A stretch of 64,000 nt of DNA. Origin: Artocarpus heterophyllus (taxonomy: Eukaryota > Streptophyta > Magnoliopsida > Rosales > Moraceae). This document shows, one piece after another, positions 10,076 through 22,900 of the stretch. Under the pieces are notes generated by a model. It made no database searches, was not told where the DNA came from, and worked only from the letters and a program-made list of their open reading frames with translations. The position numbers and the translations under genes are program-made. The stretch spans positions 13,392,034 to 13,456,033 of the forward strand of contig CM046348.1 of NCBI GenBank assembly GCA_025403435.1, read 5' to 3'. Position 1 is the stretch's first letter; every line of letters starts with the position of its first letter.

Positions 10076-13000
10076 CTAAAGGAGCAGAATGAGCATGCGG
10101 AACCGGTGTGAAAGATGTACCTGTAAAAACAGAAGAAGACAAAACTGGAGGCTCGAAAGTGCCTTGGTAAGGAACAAATCTGCAACATTGAAAACTGGAC
10201 TAATAGACATATTTGATGGCAAATCAATTAAATAAGCATTAGATCCAAGTCTACGAAGGATACGGCAAGGACTAATGATTCGGGCATGCAACTTTTTAAC
10301 AGCATCTTTTGGACAACGTTCAGATTAATGTGAACCACTATATATTCACCTTCATTAAATTCTTTATTCCTACAAAGTGCGTCAGTAGCAAGTTTATAGT
10401 TATCATTACTCAAAATAATTTTTCCTCTAATCTCAACATATAAATTAAGGATGCGGTCAGCAAAAGCCTGAGCATAATCAGAAGGACAGTAATCAATAGA
10501 CAAAGAAATAAGTCAACAGGTTGGCGTGGAAATAGGCCATAGACAATCTCAAAAGGACTTTTACCTGTGGATCTATTAACATAATTATTATAGGCTAACT
10601 CAGTTTGTGGCAAAATTAGATCCCAATTCTCTGGTTTTCCCCTAACTAAACATCTAAGCAAATCACATAAAACTATGGTTAACAACCTCAGTTTGACCAT
10701 TAGTTTGTGGATGAAAAGAAGAAGTAATCCCAAGCAATTTTCAAAGGGTTTTCCAAAAATAACTAACAAATTTGACATCCTTATTAGACACAATGGCGGT
10801 GGGAAGGTCATGTAGCCTAACAATCTCCTTAAAGAACAACTTAGCAACATGAAAAGCATCAGTACTTCTAAAACAAGGGATAAAATGAGCCATTTTTAAA
10901 AACCTATCGACAACAACAAAGATGGAAACATGACGTCTAGCAGTTTTGGTAAACCTAGGACAAAATCCATACTAAGATCACACCAAGGAGTATGTGGCAT
11001 AGGCAGAGGAGTGTACAAACTAGTGTTATGTTTTGTTTTTTGTTTTTGTTTTTGTTTTTTTTTATTTACCTAATTGACAAGTACAACACTGCGAAACAAT
11101 ATGTGCCACATTCCGTTTCAGTGAAGGCCAATAAAAACCGATCTTCATTCAAAGCAATGGTCTTATCTCGACCAAAACGACCTGCTGAACCACCCGTATA
11201 TAATTCCCAAACCAAAAAATCACGAAGAGAAGTACGGGCAATATACAACCTAACACCAATAAAAAGATAACCTTCTCGAATCATAAAATCACTTTGTATA
11301 AGACCAGGGTTATCTAAATAATCCTTAATAATATACCAAAATTTGGCCATTGGGAGTATTCATCCTTACGGGGATCAAATTGGAAAACAAAAGTTTGCAT
11401 GGTATGTAAGCAAGTGCAACATGACTAAGAGCATCATTGGCTTTATTCTCTACCCCTGCACGATGTTTCAAGACAAAAGTGTAGTCCTGAAGAAATTCTA
11501 CCCACTTAAGATGTCGATAACTCAATTTACTTTGGGAATGAAGGTAAACGAAGTGATTGATGGTCAGAATAGAGAACAAAGTCTTTAGGCAGAAGATAGT
11601 AATGCCAATGGCAAAGAGATTGAATGACAATATAAAATTCTTTATCATATGTGAAATAGTGTTGTTTATCCTCATCAAGTTTTTCCCTAATATAAGCAAT
11701 AGGGTGACCATCTTGGCTTAAGATTCTTCTAATTCCTACAACCGAAGCATCACAAGCAACTTCAAAAACCTTAGAGAGGTCAGGGTGTTTCAACACAGGA
11801 GCTTCAATCATCTTTTGCTTAATTTCTAAGTAGGCTTTATGTACAGTAGGGGTCCACTTGAAAGTTTCTGACTTCAAACATGTAGTGATCGGGGTAGTAA
11901 TGATACTAAAACCCTTAATGAACCTCCTGTAGAAAGAAACTAAACCATGAAAACTATGGGCTTTAGTCAAGTTTTGAGGTTCGAGATACTCACTAATAGC
12001 TTTAATCTTATTAGGATTAGCAGAAATACCTTTATCAGACATGATAAACCCTAAGAACAAAACTTGATTTTGTAGGAAGGAACACTTCTTAAGGTTTATA
12101 AACAACTTATCAGCACGAAGAGTGAAGAAAACCTAAGGTGATCCAAATGTTTATCTCTAGTCTTGCTGTAGATCAAGATGTCATCAAAGTACACATCTAG
12201 GAATTTACCTATGAAAGGACGTAAGACATGAGTCACTACTCTCATAAAGGTACTAGGGGCATTGGACATTCCAAAAGGCATGACTAACCATTCATAAAGT
12301 CCATCTTGAGTCTTAAAGGCAATTTCTATTCATCTCTAGCGCAAATCTTAATCTGATGGTATCCACTACGTAGATCAATCTTAGAAAACCATTTAGCTCC
12401 AACAACCTCACCTAACATATCCTCAAGTCAGGGAATAGGAAACCTATACTTGACAGTGATTTTGTTAATGGCTCCACTATTGACACACATTCTCTAAGAT
12501 ATATCTTTCTTAGGAGTTAACAAAACAAGGACTAAGGCTATGGCGAACAAAACTTTTTTCAAGAAGACTTTCAACTTGTCTGTTTAACTTAGCTCTCTCG
12601 ACCAGATTCATCCTATAATACGGAAGTTTGGACAACTGAGATCCTAGAACTAAGTCTATGGCATGCTGAATGTCTCTAAGGGGTGGTAACTCATCACGTT
12701 AGTCATCAGGCATGGTATCTTTAAACTCTTCTAACAAACGACAGACATTGGGAGGATGGTCCAAAGTGGACTTAAAAGCCATGATGAAACAATCTATGGC
12801 TACAAGAGCGAAAACAAACCCAGACTCAACATTTTCCTTCTCAAAGGACTTATGGGTCAAAATTTAGAGATTTTGGGTTGTAGGCTGCCGAATAGATGGG
12901 TTAGCGATAGTATAGGGTCGAGAAATGGGCTTGAAAGATCGCAAATGAATGGTCTTCTTACCACAAGTCAACTTATCGATATTACTATAGCCATAATGTT

Positions 13001-13300
13001 TCACAGCAATATCATATAGCCAAGGGAGACCTAGAAAAAGGTGTGACATATTCATAGGTAAAACCTCACAGTAGATATTTTCAGAGTATGGTCCAAGCTT
13101 AAGTGTGACTAGACAACATTCTCTAATAGGTAAAGAACTCTTATCTACCCAAGCTACTTGAAAGGAACGATGATGTGGCTCTAACTTAAGACCAAATTTC
13201 TAACTGCAGACTTAGAAGTCACATTCATAGAACTACCCCCATCTATGACTAGCTTACATGTTTTGCTATTAATAGGGACAAAAGTATGAAAAATACTAGT
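10076..13300 (-). pseudogene. Gypsy pol remnant (protease, RT, RNase H, integrase)
   Basis: Successive minus-strand frames give recognisable Pol fragments in order. Protease: LVIDGGSSMNV near 13245, then SHLFLGLPWLYD near 13020. RT N-terminus: RMNLVERAKLNRQVESLLEK near 12600. RT core: [15 protein letters not shown] and the catalytic YFDDI at about 12180-12191. RT/RNase H: FLGFIMSDKGISANPNKIKAI, FYRRFIKGFS, KFVLYSDHQSL-type motif (11527-12105). Integrase zinc-binding region at 11066-11350 (LFIGVRLYIARTSLRDF, GRFGRDKT). Integrase core at 10410-10859 (QTELAYNNYVNRSTGKSPFE). A C-terminal piece SNAYLIDLPSN near 10230. At least six frame changes or stops interrupt it, so no polyprotein can be made from this copy. 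Confidence 0.9.
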
Positions 13301-13449
13301 GCATTTCCAAGAATCACTATCAGCAGGGGTGGATAAGATGCATCTCATGACAAAAAAAGGTACTCCTCATTAAGGGAAAATTCATCCTCATACAGCACAG
13401 AAGGGTCTCATAATTAGGCTCTTGGTGCTCAACTACAAAAAGGTTGTTA

Positions 13450-14908
13450 TCATCCTCCAATGGGTGTCTTCCTCGTGATCAACAATTAATGTACAGTGTG
13501 GACAACGAGAGGCTATATTATTTTTACCATGACAAAGGTAACACTTAATTTGGGTGGAAAAGTCCGAGAACTAGGCAGAGTAGTAGTTGTGTTCTTAACT
13601 GGATTTGTGGAATGAGCACTAGATTCCGATGGTGGTGGATTAGTAGAAGGCTGTGTACTAGGGTTAGGCCTAGCAGGAGTGGAAAGTCGGTGGGGACGAG
13701 TATCCATAGGGTCTGGATGATGCCTAGGAGTATAGCAAATGTACCTCTCATAGTCTAAGGCTTTTTGATAAGTAGGGTCTATGTCAAAAAGATTGTGGAC
13801 TTGAACTTCACGCCTAATGTCAGCTCTTAAACCATTTAAGAATCTAGTAACTATAACATGTTTGTCAGTATCAACTTGGCATCTCAACATTATGTCCTTA
13901 AACTTCGACATATAATCATGAACAGTTGAAGTATTTTGCCTAAGATTGTGGAACTGTGATAAAAGATCACTCATTTAGTACGGTGAGACATATTTATTTC
14001 TCAAAATATCCCTCATGTCATCCTACGACAAAAATGGGGCACTACGTCTAAGCTCAAGATCTCTCATTACCGTTTTCAAAAAACATTTAGCACTACCTAC
14101 TAACTTAATTCTAGCCATACTAAGACGTTGATCATTAGTCAAATGGTACCAATCAAAATACTCATCCATCTTATCCAACCAGTCTAAAAAGACAGTCGAA
14201 TCTAACCTACCATCAAATTCTGGAGCATCTAATTTGACTTTCCTAGACGGATTATCCATGTGGTGGGGTCTGGGTATATCATATTGATAGTGAGGTCGAC
14301 AACCATGTTATTGCACGTGCCTATTGGGTTGTGTTGGATGAGGTGGGAAAGTGCATGTAGTGGTGTGGTGAGTTTCATTATAAGCATCATTGTGGTGAGA
14401 ATTGTTGGATGTGCCTTGTGTTGTAAGTCTGAGGGAGTGGGTAACAGACCCGAACCAATGGTGACAACAGACACAGATAGGGTGTTTGGAAGGGTGGTGG
14501 GAACCACTTTTACTGTAGCATGTAAGAGTTTTATACTATAGCACCTATTTTTTTATTGTTACTGTAGCATATGAGAGCTTTACACTGTTCGTAACTGAGT
14601 TTGTGGTAAGAACTGAGTTGTGAGAACCACTGCCAAGCACCCTCCGAATCAACTTTTTCTTTTTCTGGGGTTCGTTTTTGGTTATGTACTTCCTTAGTGA
14701 GATTGTCTACTTTAGTGGTGAGGTTGTTGACTGTAGTGGAGAGGTTGTCAATAAGAACGGTAAGACTGACAAGATTTGCAACTTGTTGCTTTTGGTTTTC
14801 GTCATTTTTGGTTTGGCGGTCATCCCATTTACCAAACAGAGTTCCAAGTTCTTTAATGGACGTGGTGAAAAATAAGTGAATGAAGAAAAATACTGAAAAT
14901 AGAGTCAA
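13450..14908 (-). pseudogene. Gypsy gag remnant with altered zinc knuckle
   Basis: Minus-strand pieces of a plant Gypsy Gag. An N-terminal helical stretch rich in LTTKVDNLTKEV-type heptads (about 14690-14860), then KLDAPEFDGRL..FLDWLDKMDEYF (14023-14259), then QNTSTVHDYMSKFKDIMLRC..IVTRFLNGLRADIRREV (13513-13974), a Pro/Ser/Thr-rich linker, and after a frameshift the zinc knuckle CYLCHGKNNIASRC at 13502-13543. The knuckle's usual His is Asn here. A stop separates the two central pieces, and a 163-bp MITE interrupts the N-terminal part. Confidence 0.85.
14480..14642. mobile_element. hAT-like MITE inserted in Gypsy gag
   Basis: A 163-bp unit whose ends are inverted copies: GGGTGTTTGGAAGGGTGGTG at the left, and GGGTGCTTGGCAGTGGTTCT read inward from the right. 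The interior carries the family signature CTGTAGCATGTAAGAG followed by a second, diverged copy, CTGTAGCATATGAGAG. The same signature recurs at 61-63 kb. It disrupts gag, so it is younger than the retrotransposon. No clear 8-bp duplication could be read, so hAT affiliation is tentative. Confidence 0.7.
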
Positions 14909-15239
14909 ATTATATTAAATGATGAGAAAAATAAACCAAGCTACAAAGCACACAATAAGATTAAAAAAATTAATCTAAATGACTATACGATGGTGCAAAA
15001 CAAAGGATGTGATGTTTATGATTTTTCTGTTTGTGTTGTTTGCTCTCTTTTTTTTGACACAAAGGTGTACTCAAGTTAACACAAATTTAATTAAATTGTC
15101 AATCAAAAATCTAAAAGTTCAGTAATCAAGGAGAGATTTGGTTACCTAATTTTTAGCAAAATTTCGAGCCCAAATTGGCCTTTGGTTGGAGTCTAATCCA
15201 CAGAGTGGTTTTGAAGCACTCGTGTAAAGAAGCAAACCA

Positions 15240-15670
15240 CAAAAAATTTGACCTGCACAGAGGTGTTGCTAGTGGCTGGGGCAGGCAGAGGCCAGGTGCT
15301 GTGGCCTGAGAAGCATGTTGTGGTTCCAGCAGTGGGCAGAGGCGAAGACGGTCGTCGAATCATGGTGAAATTCTGATGGCGATGATTGGTTGGAGACACC
15401 AGAATTTGGTCACCAAAAGATTCTGAGGCAAACGGCAACCCATATGATAGCGACAAAGCAGCGGAGAGGGAGCACGACGATAAGAAAATGGTACGGCTGT
15501 CTGGCTTAGATTGCCAGCGTTGCGCGAGAGTAAGGGGCGGAGAGTTGGGGGCTTAGAAGAATGGAGGAGGGCGACCGTTTCTGTGGGGGCAGTGACGGCA
15601 GAGTTGAGGCGAGAAGCGGCGGCGGACGGAGGAGGGTCGGGATGGCTGGGGTGTTTGTCGTGTTTAGCTG
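15240..15670. other. GC-rich segment in the Gypsy leader
   Basis: Between gag and the 5' LTR lies a stretch visibly richer in G and C than the rest of the element, with open frames on both strands that match no retroviral domain. It may be captured host sequence or simply leader DNA. No function is assigned. Confidence 0.4.
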
Positions 15671-15782
15671 ATTGTCATTGTTATGCTTTTTCAAAAAAAT
15701 AAAAAATAAAAACCGGAACTTCACATTTTTTTAACAGCTCAAACGAATAATTAAAAAAATTCAAAAAAAGGAACTGAAGGAG

Positions 15783-15794
15783 ACTTTGATGCCA
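15783..15794 (-). other. Primer-binding site, initiator tRNA-Met type
   Basis: Minus-strand TGGCATCAAAGT begins two bases after the 5' LTR. It resembles TGGTATCAGAGC, the usual plant tRNA-iMet primer site, with decay at several positions. Confidence 0.75.
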
Positions 15795-15796
15795 AT

Positions 15797-16104
15797 TGAT
15801 GTAGGACTAGAGGAAGAAACAGAGGAGAAAAGCAAGAGCGAAAACTAGAGAGAGAAAACCTGAGTCATTATATCAAATACCATTTAACTGTCTTTTGATG
15901 AGCATAAAAAGCCTAATTTATAAATAAACAATTAAACACAAATTAAAAACTAATTAGATATAAGAAACTAAACAACAATACAAAAAATAAAAATAAAGAA
16001 AAATTACATAATTTATAATTTCCTAAAAACTAAAAAAAATAATAATCAATCTTTAATTTTCATATTTGAACGGGATGTTATAGCCATATATATTATCTCT
16101 ATCA
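15797..16104 (-). repeat. Gypsy 5' LTR (308 bp)
   Basis: Partner of the LTR at 9599-9906 with identical length and TG...CA ends. On the minus strand it begins TGATAGAGATAATATATATG. Confidence 0.93.
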
Positions 16105-16124
16105 AAAACCTTTCAGGACAGTAT

Positions 16125-16244
16125 GAGCCTGTTTGTTTCATGGTTTGAATCACGGTTCGAATCATTTTGTTACAGTATTTTCTCTTACAAAAATTTAAAT
16201 CTTCATTTAAATACTCTATTCAAATACTCGAACTAAACAGGCTC
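16125..16244 (+). mobile_element. 120-bp MITE, family 1, copy 1
   Basis: Starts GAGCCTGTTTG and ends AAACAGGCTC, so the termini are inverted. The interior shares GGTTTGAATCACGGTTCGAA and AAATTTAAATCTTCATTTAAA with copies at 52181-52300 and 61907-62025. TAT flanks both sides, a possible 3-bp duplication. It lies only 20 bp beyond the Gypsy element. Confidence 0.85.
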
Positions 16245-16719
16245 TATATTTCTAGATCTTCACCGTCTCCTTTTCTTCTTCTACCTACAAATACACTAAC
16301 AATCCATCCGATTGGTGGCCTAACCTTTATCCCCCAACTCTTCTCGTCATTGTTGTAGAGGGTGAACTGTTGTCACCGTGCTCACAAGAAGAAGAAGTCG
16401 ACTAACCGGATTGATCAAGAACGAACAACTATAAAGCAAAATAGAAGATTGCATGCATCATGATCTCGTCGACGAACCAAATCACAAGCTGAACTTGCTT
16501 CTTGGAGACGCTATAATGATGAACAATGACAGTTTGCAATGATGAATCAGATTAGCAGACAATCAACAAGGATGATCCCCGCGAAACAGATCGCAACGTC
16601 GTGGTGGTTGTACATTGGTTGATTTTGATGATTTTTTTTTTGTGCTTTTTCATGTATATTTCTAAAACAATATGGTCGTAGTACGTTCAACTGCCGCTGG
16701 TAATGGAATTTTTCAGGGT

Positions 16720-16930
16720 TACCAATTGGTATCATGATGGATACCGGTCAACAACCGACATTATCACGGACCGACCGGTATCAAGGCAGGTGCCGCTGTG
16801 GATATCGTCTCTCACCAATTGGTATGACGATGGATACCTCCAATTTCCCATTGGAATTACGATGAATATTGTTTGAGAACCGATATCACGATGGATATCA
16901 GCTGTTATTATAGTGGATACCAGTTGATAT
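16720..16930. repeat. Degenerate short repeat built on ACCnnTATCACGATGGATAT
   Basis: Five or six imperfect units of about 30-45 bp, each with an ACCgATTGGTATC-like box followed by ACGATGGATAYC. Clear units begin near 16720, 16773, 16815, 16848, 16880 and 16905. Spacing is irregular, and the units contain GATATC and GGTATC half-palindromes. Origin unknown. Confidence 0.6.
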
Positions 16931-19900
16931 CTTAAAGGTATGTTTGGTATTATAAATGAACTGAGATGACATGACCATAGCGTTGTATGCAAATATATAT
17001 ATATATATATGTGATATAAGTTAATTCAAGTCTTAGTCTTAAATTTGTGATATTCCTCAAAATAGCCCCATATAGGTTTGATGTGAACCTAGCCCCATTT
17101 TTTGACAGATTAAAGGTTCAGCTCAATTCCAAGGGATGTCCTTTTTCTACCTTCAAGTTGTCCTTTTTTATATGAAAATTAAAACTAATTTCAGTAAATA
17201 TTAAATTTTGAAAACCTTTGTAATAAATATTATATTTGTATTGCGAATAATTTATTTAATCTCATAATTACATTATAAATAATTCTTATTTATGTAGTAT
17301 ATAGGTTTAAAATATAAATACTTTATTTACCCTCTTATTTATGATTCAAATTTTTCTTATTTATAAACAAATAAACTATTTATATTTGTTATCTTTTTTA
17401 AATATTTTTAAAACTTAATATTTACTTCAAACTTAGATATTCACTTCAAAAATTTTAAAAATGTTGTTGTTTCCTTCCTTCCTAACAAATATTGAATAAC
17501 TTAGTCATTCGGCCCACAATAAATGATGGACCCAAACAAACATGAGGTCTACAAGGCCTTATGGCTACACAGAACTTGTGGGCGAACTGTGATCAGTAGA
17601 AGGTTTTTTCCCCCTCTTATTCTCTTCAAAATTTTTATTAGGACCGGCAGTTTATATCACAACATAATAATATAAGACAAACCTAGTTCGAAAAGCAAAA
17701 ATTATAGTAAATATCACTTTTTAAAAACTTTTTGAAATAAATAACAGGTTTTAAAAAATTTATATTGCTACTATGTACTATAAATATTTTCAAAACCTGA
17801 TTTTTACTTCAAAAAATTACAAAAAATCTGAAATTTCTTTCATTCTCCCTAAAAAAATAAAACTAAAATCTCTTTCTACAAAATAACTTAATTATAGAGT
17901 ATGAGGATAATTGTAGATTCTGATGTCAATAAGAAAATAATTTTAAATTTTAGAGCTGATTTGATATAAACTTGCGGTGTAACTATAATTTTCCAAATAT
18001 ATATATACATATATATATATATATCACCTCTCCTAGGGAAAAGTATACATGGTGTTCAGATTTCTATACTTGTGTGTATATGTATCTGTATTATTTTAGC
18101 AAAAAAAAATGTATGCATTTGTATATATAAGGTTTAGATTTCATCATTAAATATTTGGCAGATACATCTCACATCTATCCGCAATTGCTGTTATTTTTTT
18201 AAAAGATAAAACTTCACTATAAACAAAGTAGGAACCAAAAACGTCCAAGGCCATAAATAATTAAAATGCGTTTACTGGATTAAATCGGTATGTAGACATG
18301 ACAAAAGATGCATGTTAGTGGTGGCATGCTTTTATTTAGCAGTAAATTTACATTCTTCGCTCCATAAATATGAGAGTTTAGCGTTTAAATCTCTCGTCTC
18401 CTTTGGTTTTTGTCAGTTTTTAGTTTGTCTGTTTCTGACAGATGGCATTCGATTTTGAGAAATACAAACCGAGTACCAACCAATTGTAAGAGAGGTTCGG
18501 TTGGTTTAAGACAATAGTAACCAACCAGACTATAGATAATAATCTATCATTTACCTACTTGGTTCCAATAATTTTTTTTCCACAATATAGTGTATCGGAT
18601 GATTTTAAAAAAACCTAACATTTTAAAAACTACAACTAAAATGTAAATAATAAAAACCAAGCACATCAGCAAGAAAATCTATCACTTTGACAATAAAGTC
18701 CACAGTTTTAAAGTTCAAACATGATATAGTGTTTAATATATGATATAGTATTATAATTTATGTATATATTTTTCAAAAGAAAATATTGATTGGTTAGTTT
18801 TGTTTCCGAACCGATGGAAAAAATCCTTCCAAAAACCGAACCGTTCACTTTGTGGGAGGTCTGTTTTTTGACTGAATCAATTGGTTTTGCAATTAAAACC
18901 TATTTTTTGGTTTTTTTGGTTAGTTTGGTAGTCGTTTTTGGTTAGTTTGGTAGTCGTTTTCAGTCAGTTTTTGGTTTTTTTTTTTTAATTTGAATAGTCC
19001 TAGTCACAATTTCAAAAAAAAAAAAAAAGATAGAGATTGTTAGATCTTACAAGATATATATATTAATTGCTTTTGCAAATGACAGACACTCTAAGACAAA
19101 TACGACTATCCTATTGCCACATATAAACTAAAGAAAAAAACTAAATAACCATAAATAAAATATGAACATAATCGATATGCTTATTTAACGTGGCTAAAAG
19201 CCTTTCAGTGAAAAAACTACAGGTGTTATACACATCAATCAAGAGGAAGAATTTTATTGAACTTCAAGTCATAGTTACAGTGCTTACCTTTATAAGTCTG
19301 CTCTTGAAACTCTACTAAAATGAACCCACGACATCTCCTTCATCAATATTTTGCTTTTATAGATACACAACCCTCTTCCAAGTCATGAGCATCTCGCTTT
19401 TAGACTCCTTATCCTACTCTAAGCTAGCTCACCTTTGGTCCTCGACGTACCCTAAGCTTGATCAGCCTTTAGCACCTCGTTGGCCTAACTTAAGATCAAA
19501 CAATGCACAACCACAATAGCTTGAGAGTTACAGAAAATAAGCGTACAATGCTTTAGTTTTCTCTTACTCAAAAGCATTAAAAGTGAATCACAATATTCGA
19601 TCCCTTAAAATATTGATACAACTAATTAAACCTAAGGAAATGTCAAAATACATTTTACTTAGTTTAGGTTTGCAACACTACAGATTTGACTCAAGATTTT
19701 AGTATTAGTTGCCGATAATTTTTAGTTTAAATTGTCTAAGATTTGTAGCGACGGTTAATTTTTGTGGTAACTAATTCTTCTAGCTTCTCAAATGACTTGA
19801 CAGTAGAATCTTGTCCCTTATTTAAAAATAAAAAAAATAAAAAAAAAAACACTAGAGGATGAATTTTTTCTGTAAACTAAATTAGATCATATTCAATTTG

Positions 19901-22900
19901 AATCCTATTATCAAGTCTAGTTAAAACCTTAACAAATAAATTCAACTAGCAACATAATTTAAAGTAATCTTTAATGAACTTAGATATAATTTCACGCAAG
20001 ATTACTAATTCAAATCTGAATTTTTGATTATTAAGATCAGCGATGCTCACATCAAATTCAATTTTTATATCTAATCACTGAATCTAAACATAGACAAACT
20101 TTGAGTCATAAAAATATCAGCCCAATTTTAAACACCTGAGATAATCACATAATTAAAATCAATTTGCACTAGGATACCAATTAAAAATTATCTCTGATAA
20201 GAGATACAAACTTTTCCTAGGGTAATGCTAATAGGTGGATAGGTTTAACTTTTAAGGCTGATGTTTGGAGTCAACAATTTCTTTAATGGTCTGAATTTAA
20301 TTAAGCTTTGCCACTAAATGGCTTTTAAATAATATCTCTTTCCAAAGACGACAAAGTGATATGCATTTTGGTCTGCATAATATTTGGCTCTGTCCAGTTT
20401 TGCTCTTAAAATCATTTAAGATTGCAACACTTTACGAATTTATATAAAATATGTGTACATATATTTTTGTGTGTTTTATATTATATTTATTACAATAGGC
20501 TTGTCATTTTAATACTTTTATTAGGAAGGTAGTTATATTAATTATTTTGAGACAAACCTGAATTTTAGACATCTTTTTTCTTTCTCTTCTGTACGGAAGC
20601 GAGAAAGCTTTCAATCCCAACATTAGTATATAATATTTGGTGTATTCGTGTAAGTTTCTAGTTCATTACACAATTTAGTAAAATTTTGTATTTCTAAAGA
20701 CGTACGATTTGAGACACTATTAAATTTTAAGTAGCTGCTCCAAGATTGGAAATAATCCATTATATATGACAACTTGCTACTCAATCTATTTCTTTAATGC
20801 ATATATTACTAAAAGAAGTGACACTAAATTTTTCTGCCAATAATGTAATTATAATATCCTAGCAGCAAGCATTGTTTTGACTATAATCATGTTGTTTTCT
20901 TTTTCCAGGTTAAATTATAGGATTAACTTATAGTAGTTCCACGCTTCCTAATGGGTAGCTTTATTATACATATTATACTTCAAATTTAATTTATAATATA
21001 AAAAGAAGAAAAAAAAATTCCGTTTGCTAACTTTTATAACAGAAAGAAGTTTATATATATGTATGTAAGTATGTATGTATATACACACTAATGTCTCAAT
21101 TGATCATTATTATTATATATACAGGACAATCTTCATGTATATAAATAATTCAATATCATAGACCAATGCGCTATTAAATCTCTTATAAATTATACATGTA
21201 ATACTGTTAAAAATTACTTTCTTGGTGTCCTCTAATTATTGTTATTGTACAAAAATCCCAAACTTGATATAAAAAGTTTCTGTTATGGCACTTCCAAATT
21301 TGCAGGAGCAATATTTTTTAAAGACTTGATCTTATAAATGAATATACATGATATAATATATATATATATATATATGAACATATATATTTATATTCTTTGA
21401 GTAAGATAACACACATATTTATAAAGCTAATTTTATATTGTGTTTTATATAAAACTTGGTACTATGTTGTGGATGGATAACATGTTTGTTTCCCAGTTTC
21501 TTGCATCAAAAGGTACAAGAAATTAATGATCCAGAAAGCTTTTTTGGAATAAAACTAAGTTCTTTCAATTGTTGTAGTACTTAAAACTTCTTCGCAGTTA
21601 TCAAATTTATAGAACTATATGCATATATCTGTCTAATATATGACCCTTGAGTTTCTTTGAAATCCAATTATACGTAAAGCTCAAGGAAACCAAATAGAGT
21701 CAAAACCCAAAAGGGTGAACTTGCAAGTTCATTTGCCAAAGAAATATATAATTGCAAAAGAATAATTCCACACGAATTAAATCAAAGAAGGAATCAATAA
21801 ATTAGTAGTGTTCACAAATCGAAGAAATTACAAACCCCCATCAACCAATTATGATACTATGTGTTGTTGTAACACAGAATCGTTGACATTATTGTAGCTA
21901 ATTCCAATCTTGTACTTGCCCTCAAAATTTTTTTTTTTTTTATTAAAAAAAAGGAGGCTAAGCAAGCAGGTGAAGAGATGACAAGAATGATTCCAAATAA
22001 ATCGCTATCTATCACATGGAGACCTCAGTTTGGTCGGCTGTTTAAGGCCTTAAAATATTGTTTAATGCTCATTGCAAATTTGATTTAATTAAATAATTAA
22101 TTAATCTATTAATTAAACTAAAAGTTTTGAATTCCTATTCGATTGGGACTTCCCTCGAGGACAAAGAAACGGTGCAACAATCTCAAGCGACTTTTCAAGT
22201 CTCGGGAGGGAAAAGCGGCCTGGTGGGAGAGTGAGAACATGCAACATTATATGCTAGATTCGAAGCAATTGGTGCCCTTCACATGGAACTCTTAAAAGTA
22301 GTTTTAATTTTAATTTTTAATTTATATATATATATATATATATATTATTTCCCCCTTAATTAATGTGGTCCATATGTATAGTTCCCCGCCAGCGGATTAG
22401 CTTTGCTTTGCTAATTTGTTGTATTTTTTTATTAAGAGAAGATAATGATTCTGATTAGTTTAATATAAAGGGGAGGTGATTAAGATAAGTACCAAAAATG
22501 TTGTTGTCGCACTTGTACCAAAGACTTTCTTCACCACAGCTTTTCAATGTTTTCATTCATAAATTTTTTCTCTCCTCTCTAAAGCGAAGACTATGTCTTC
22601 TTGAAGACTTCACACAATCACAAAATTCAAAAACCAAGCTAAATTTTTATTGGTTTAATTGTTAATTTCTTTTTTATATCAAAACCATAGATCCACGCGT
22701 ATAAACAAAGCTGTTTGGACTTTGTTTGAACTGCGACTTTTATGTATGTATATGTGTGCGTTTGTACATCAATATATTATTATATATAAACCCAATAATC
22801 TTGGTCGTGGAACCAACTAATCATATAGGGCTTTATTATATGTACTTTGGCTTAATATTTATGTGTGTATATAACAACTACTTGTAAAGGAATATGGAAG

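Larger units (their letters stand above)
9599..16104 (-). mobile_element. Ty3/Gypsy LTR retrotransposon, complete structure, dead coding
   Basis: A 6,506-bp element on the minus strand. Both LTRs are exactly 308 bp and begin TG and end CA on the plus strand. Internally, read 5' to 3' on the minus strand, come a primer-binding site, gag, protease, reverse transcriptase, RNase H, integrase and a polypurine tract: the Ty3/Gypsy order. Flanking bases AAAAT (9594-9598) and AAAAC (16105-16109) match at 4 of 5, consistent with a decayed 5-bp target duplication. Gag and Pol are split over many frames by frameshifts and stops, and the two LTRs differ at many sites, so the insertion is old and non-autonomous. 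A MITE has inserted into gag at 14480-14642. No chromodomain was recognised after integrase. Confidence 0.95.

Noticed and set aside
16150..16165. GGTTCGAATCA resembling a tRNA box B
   Set aside because: It lies inside the 120-bp MITE and is shared by its other copies; no tRNA fold or box A at the right spacing.
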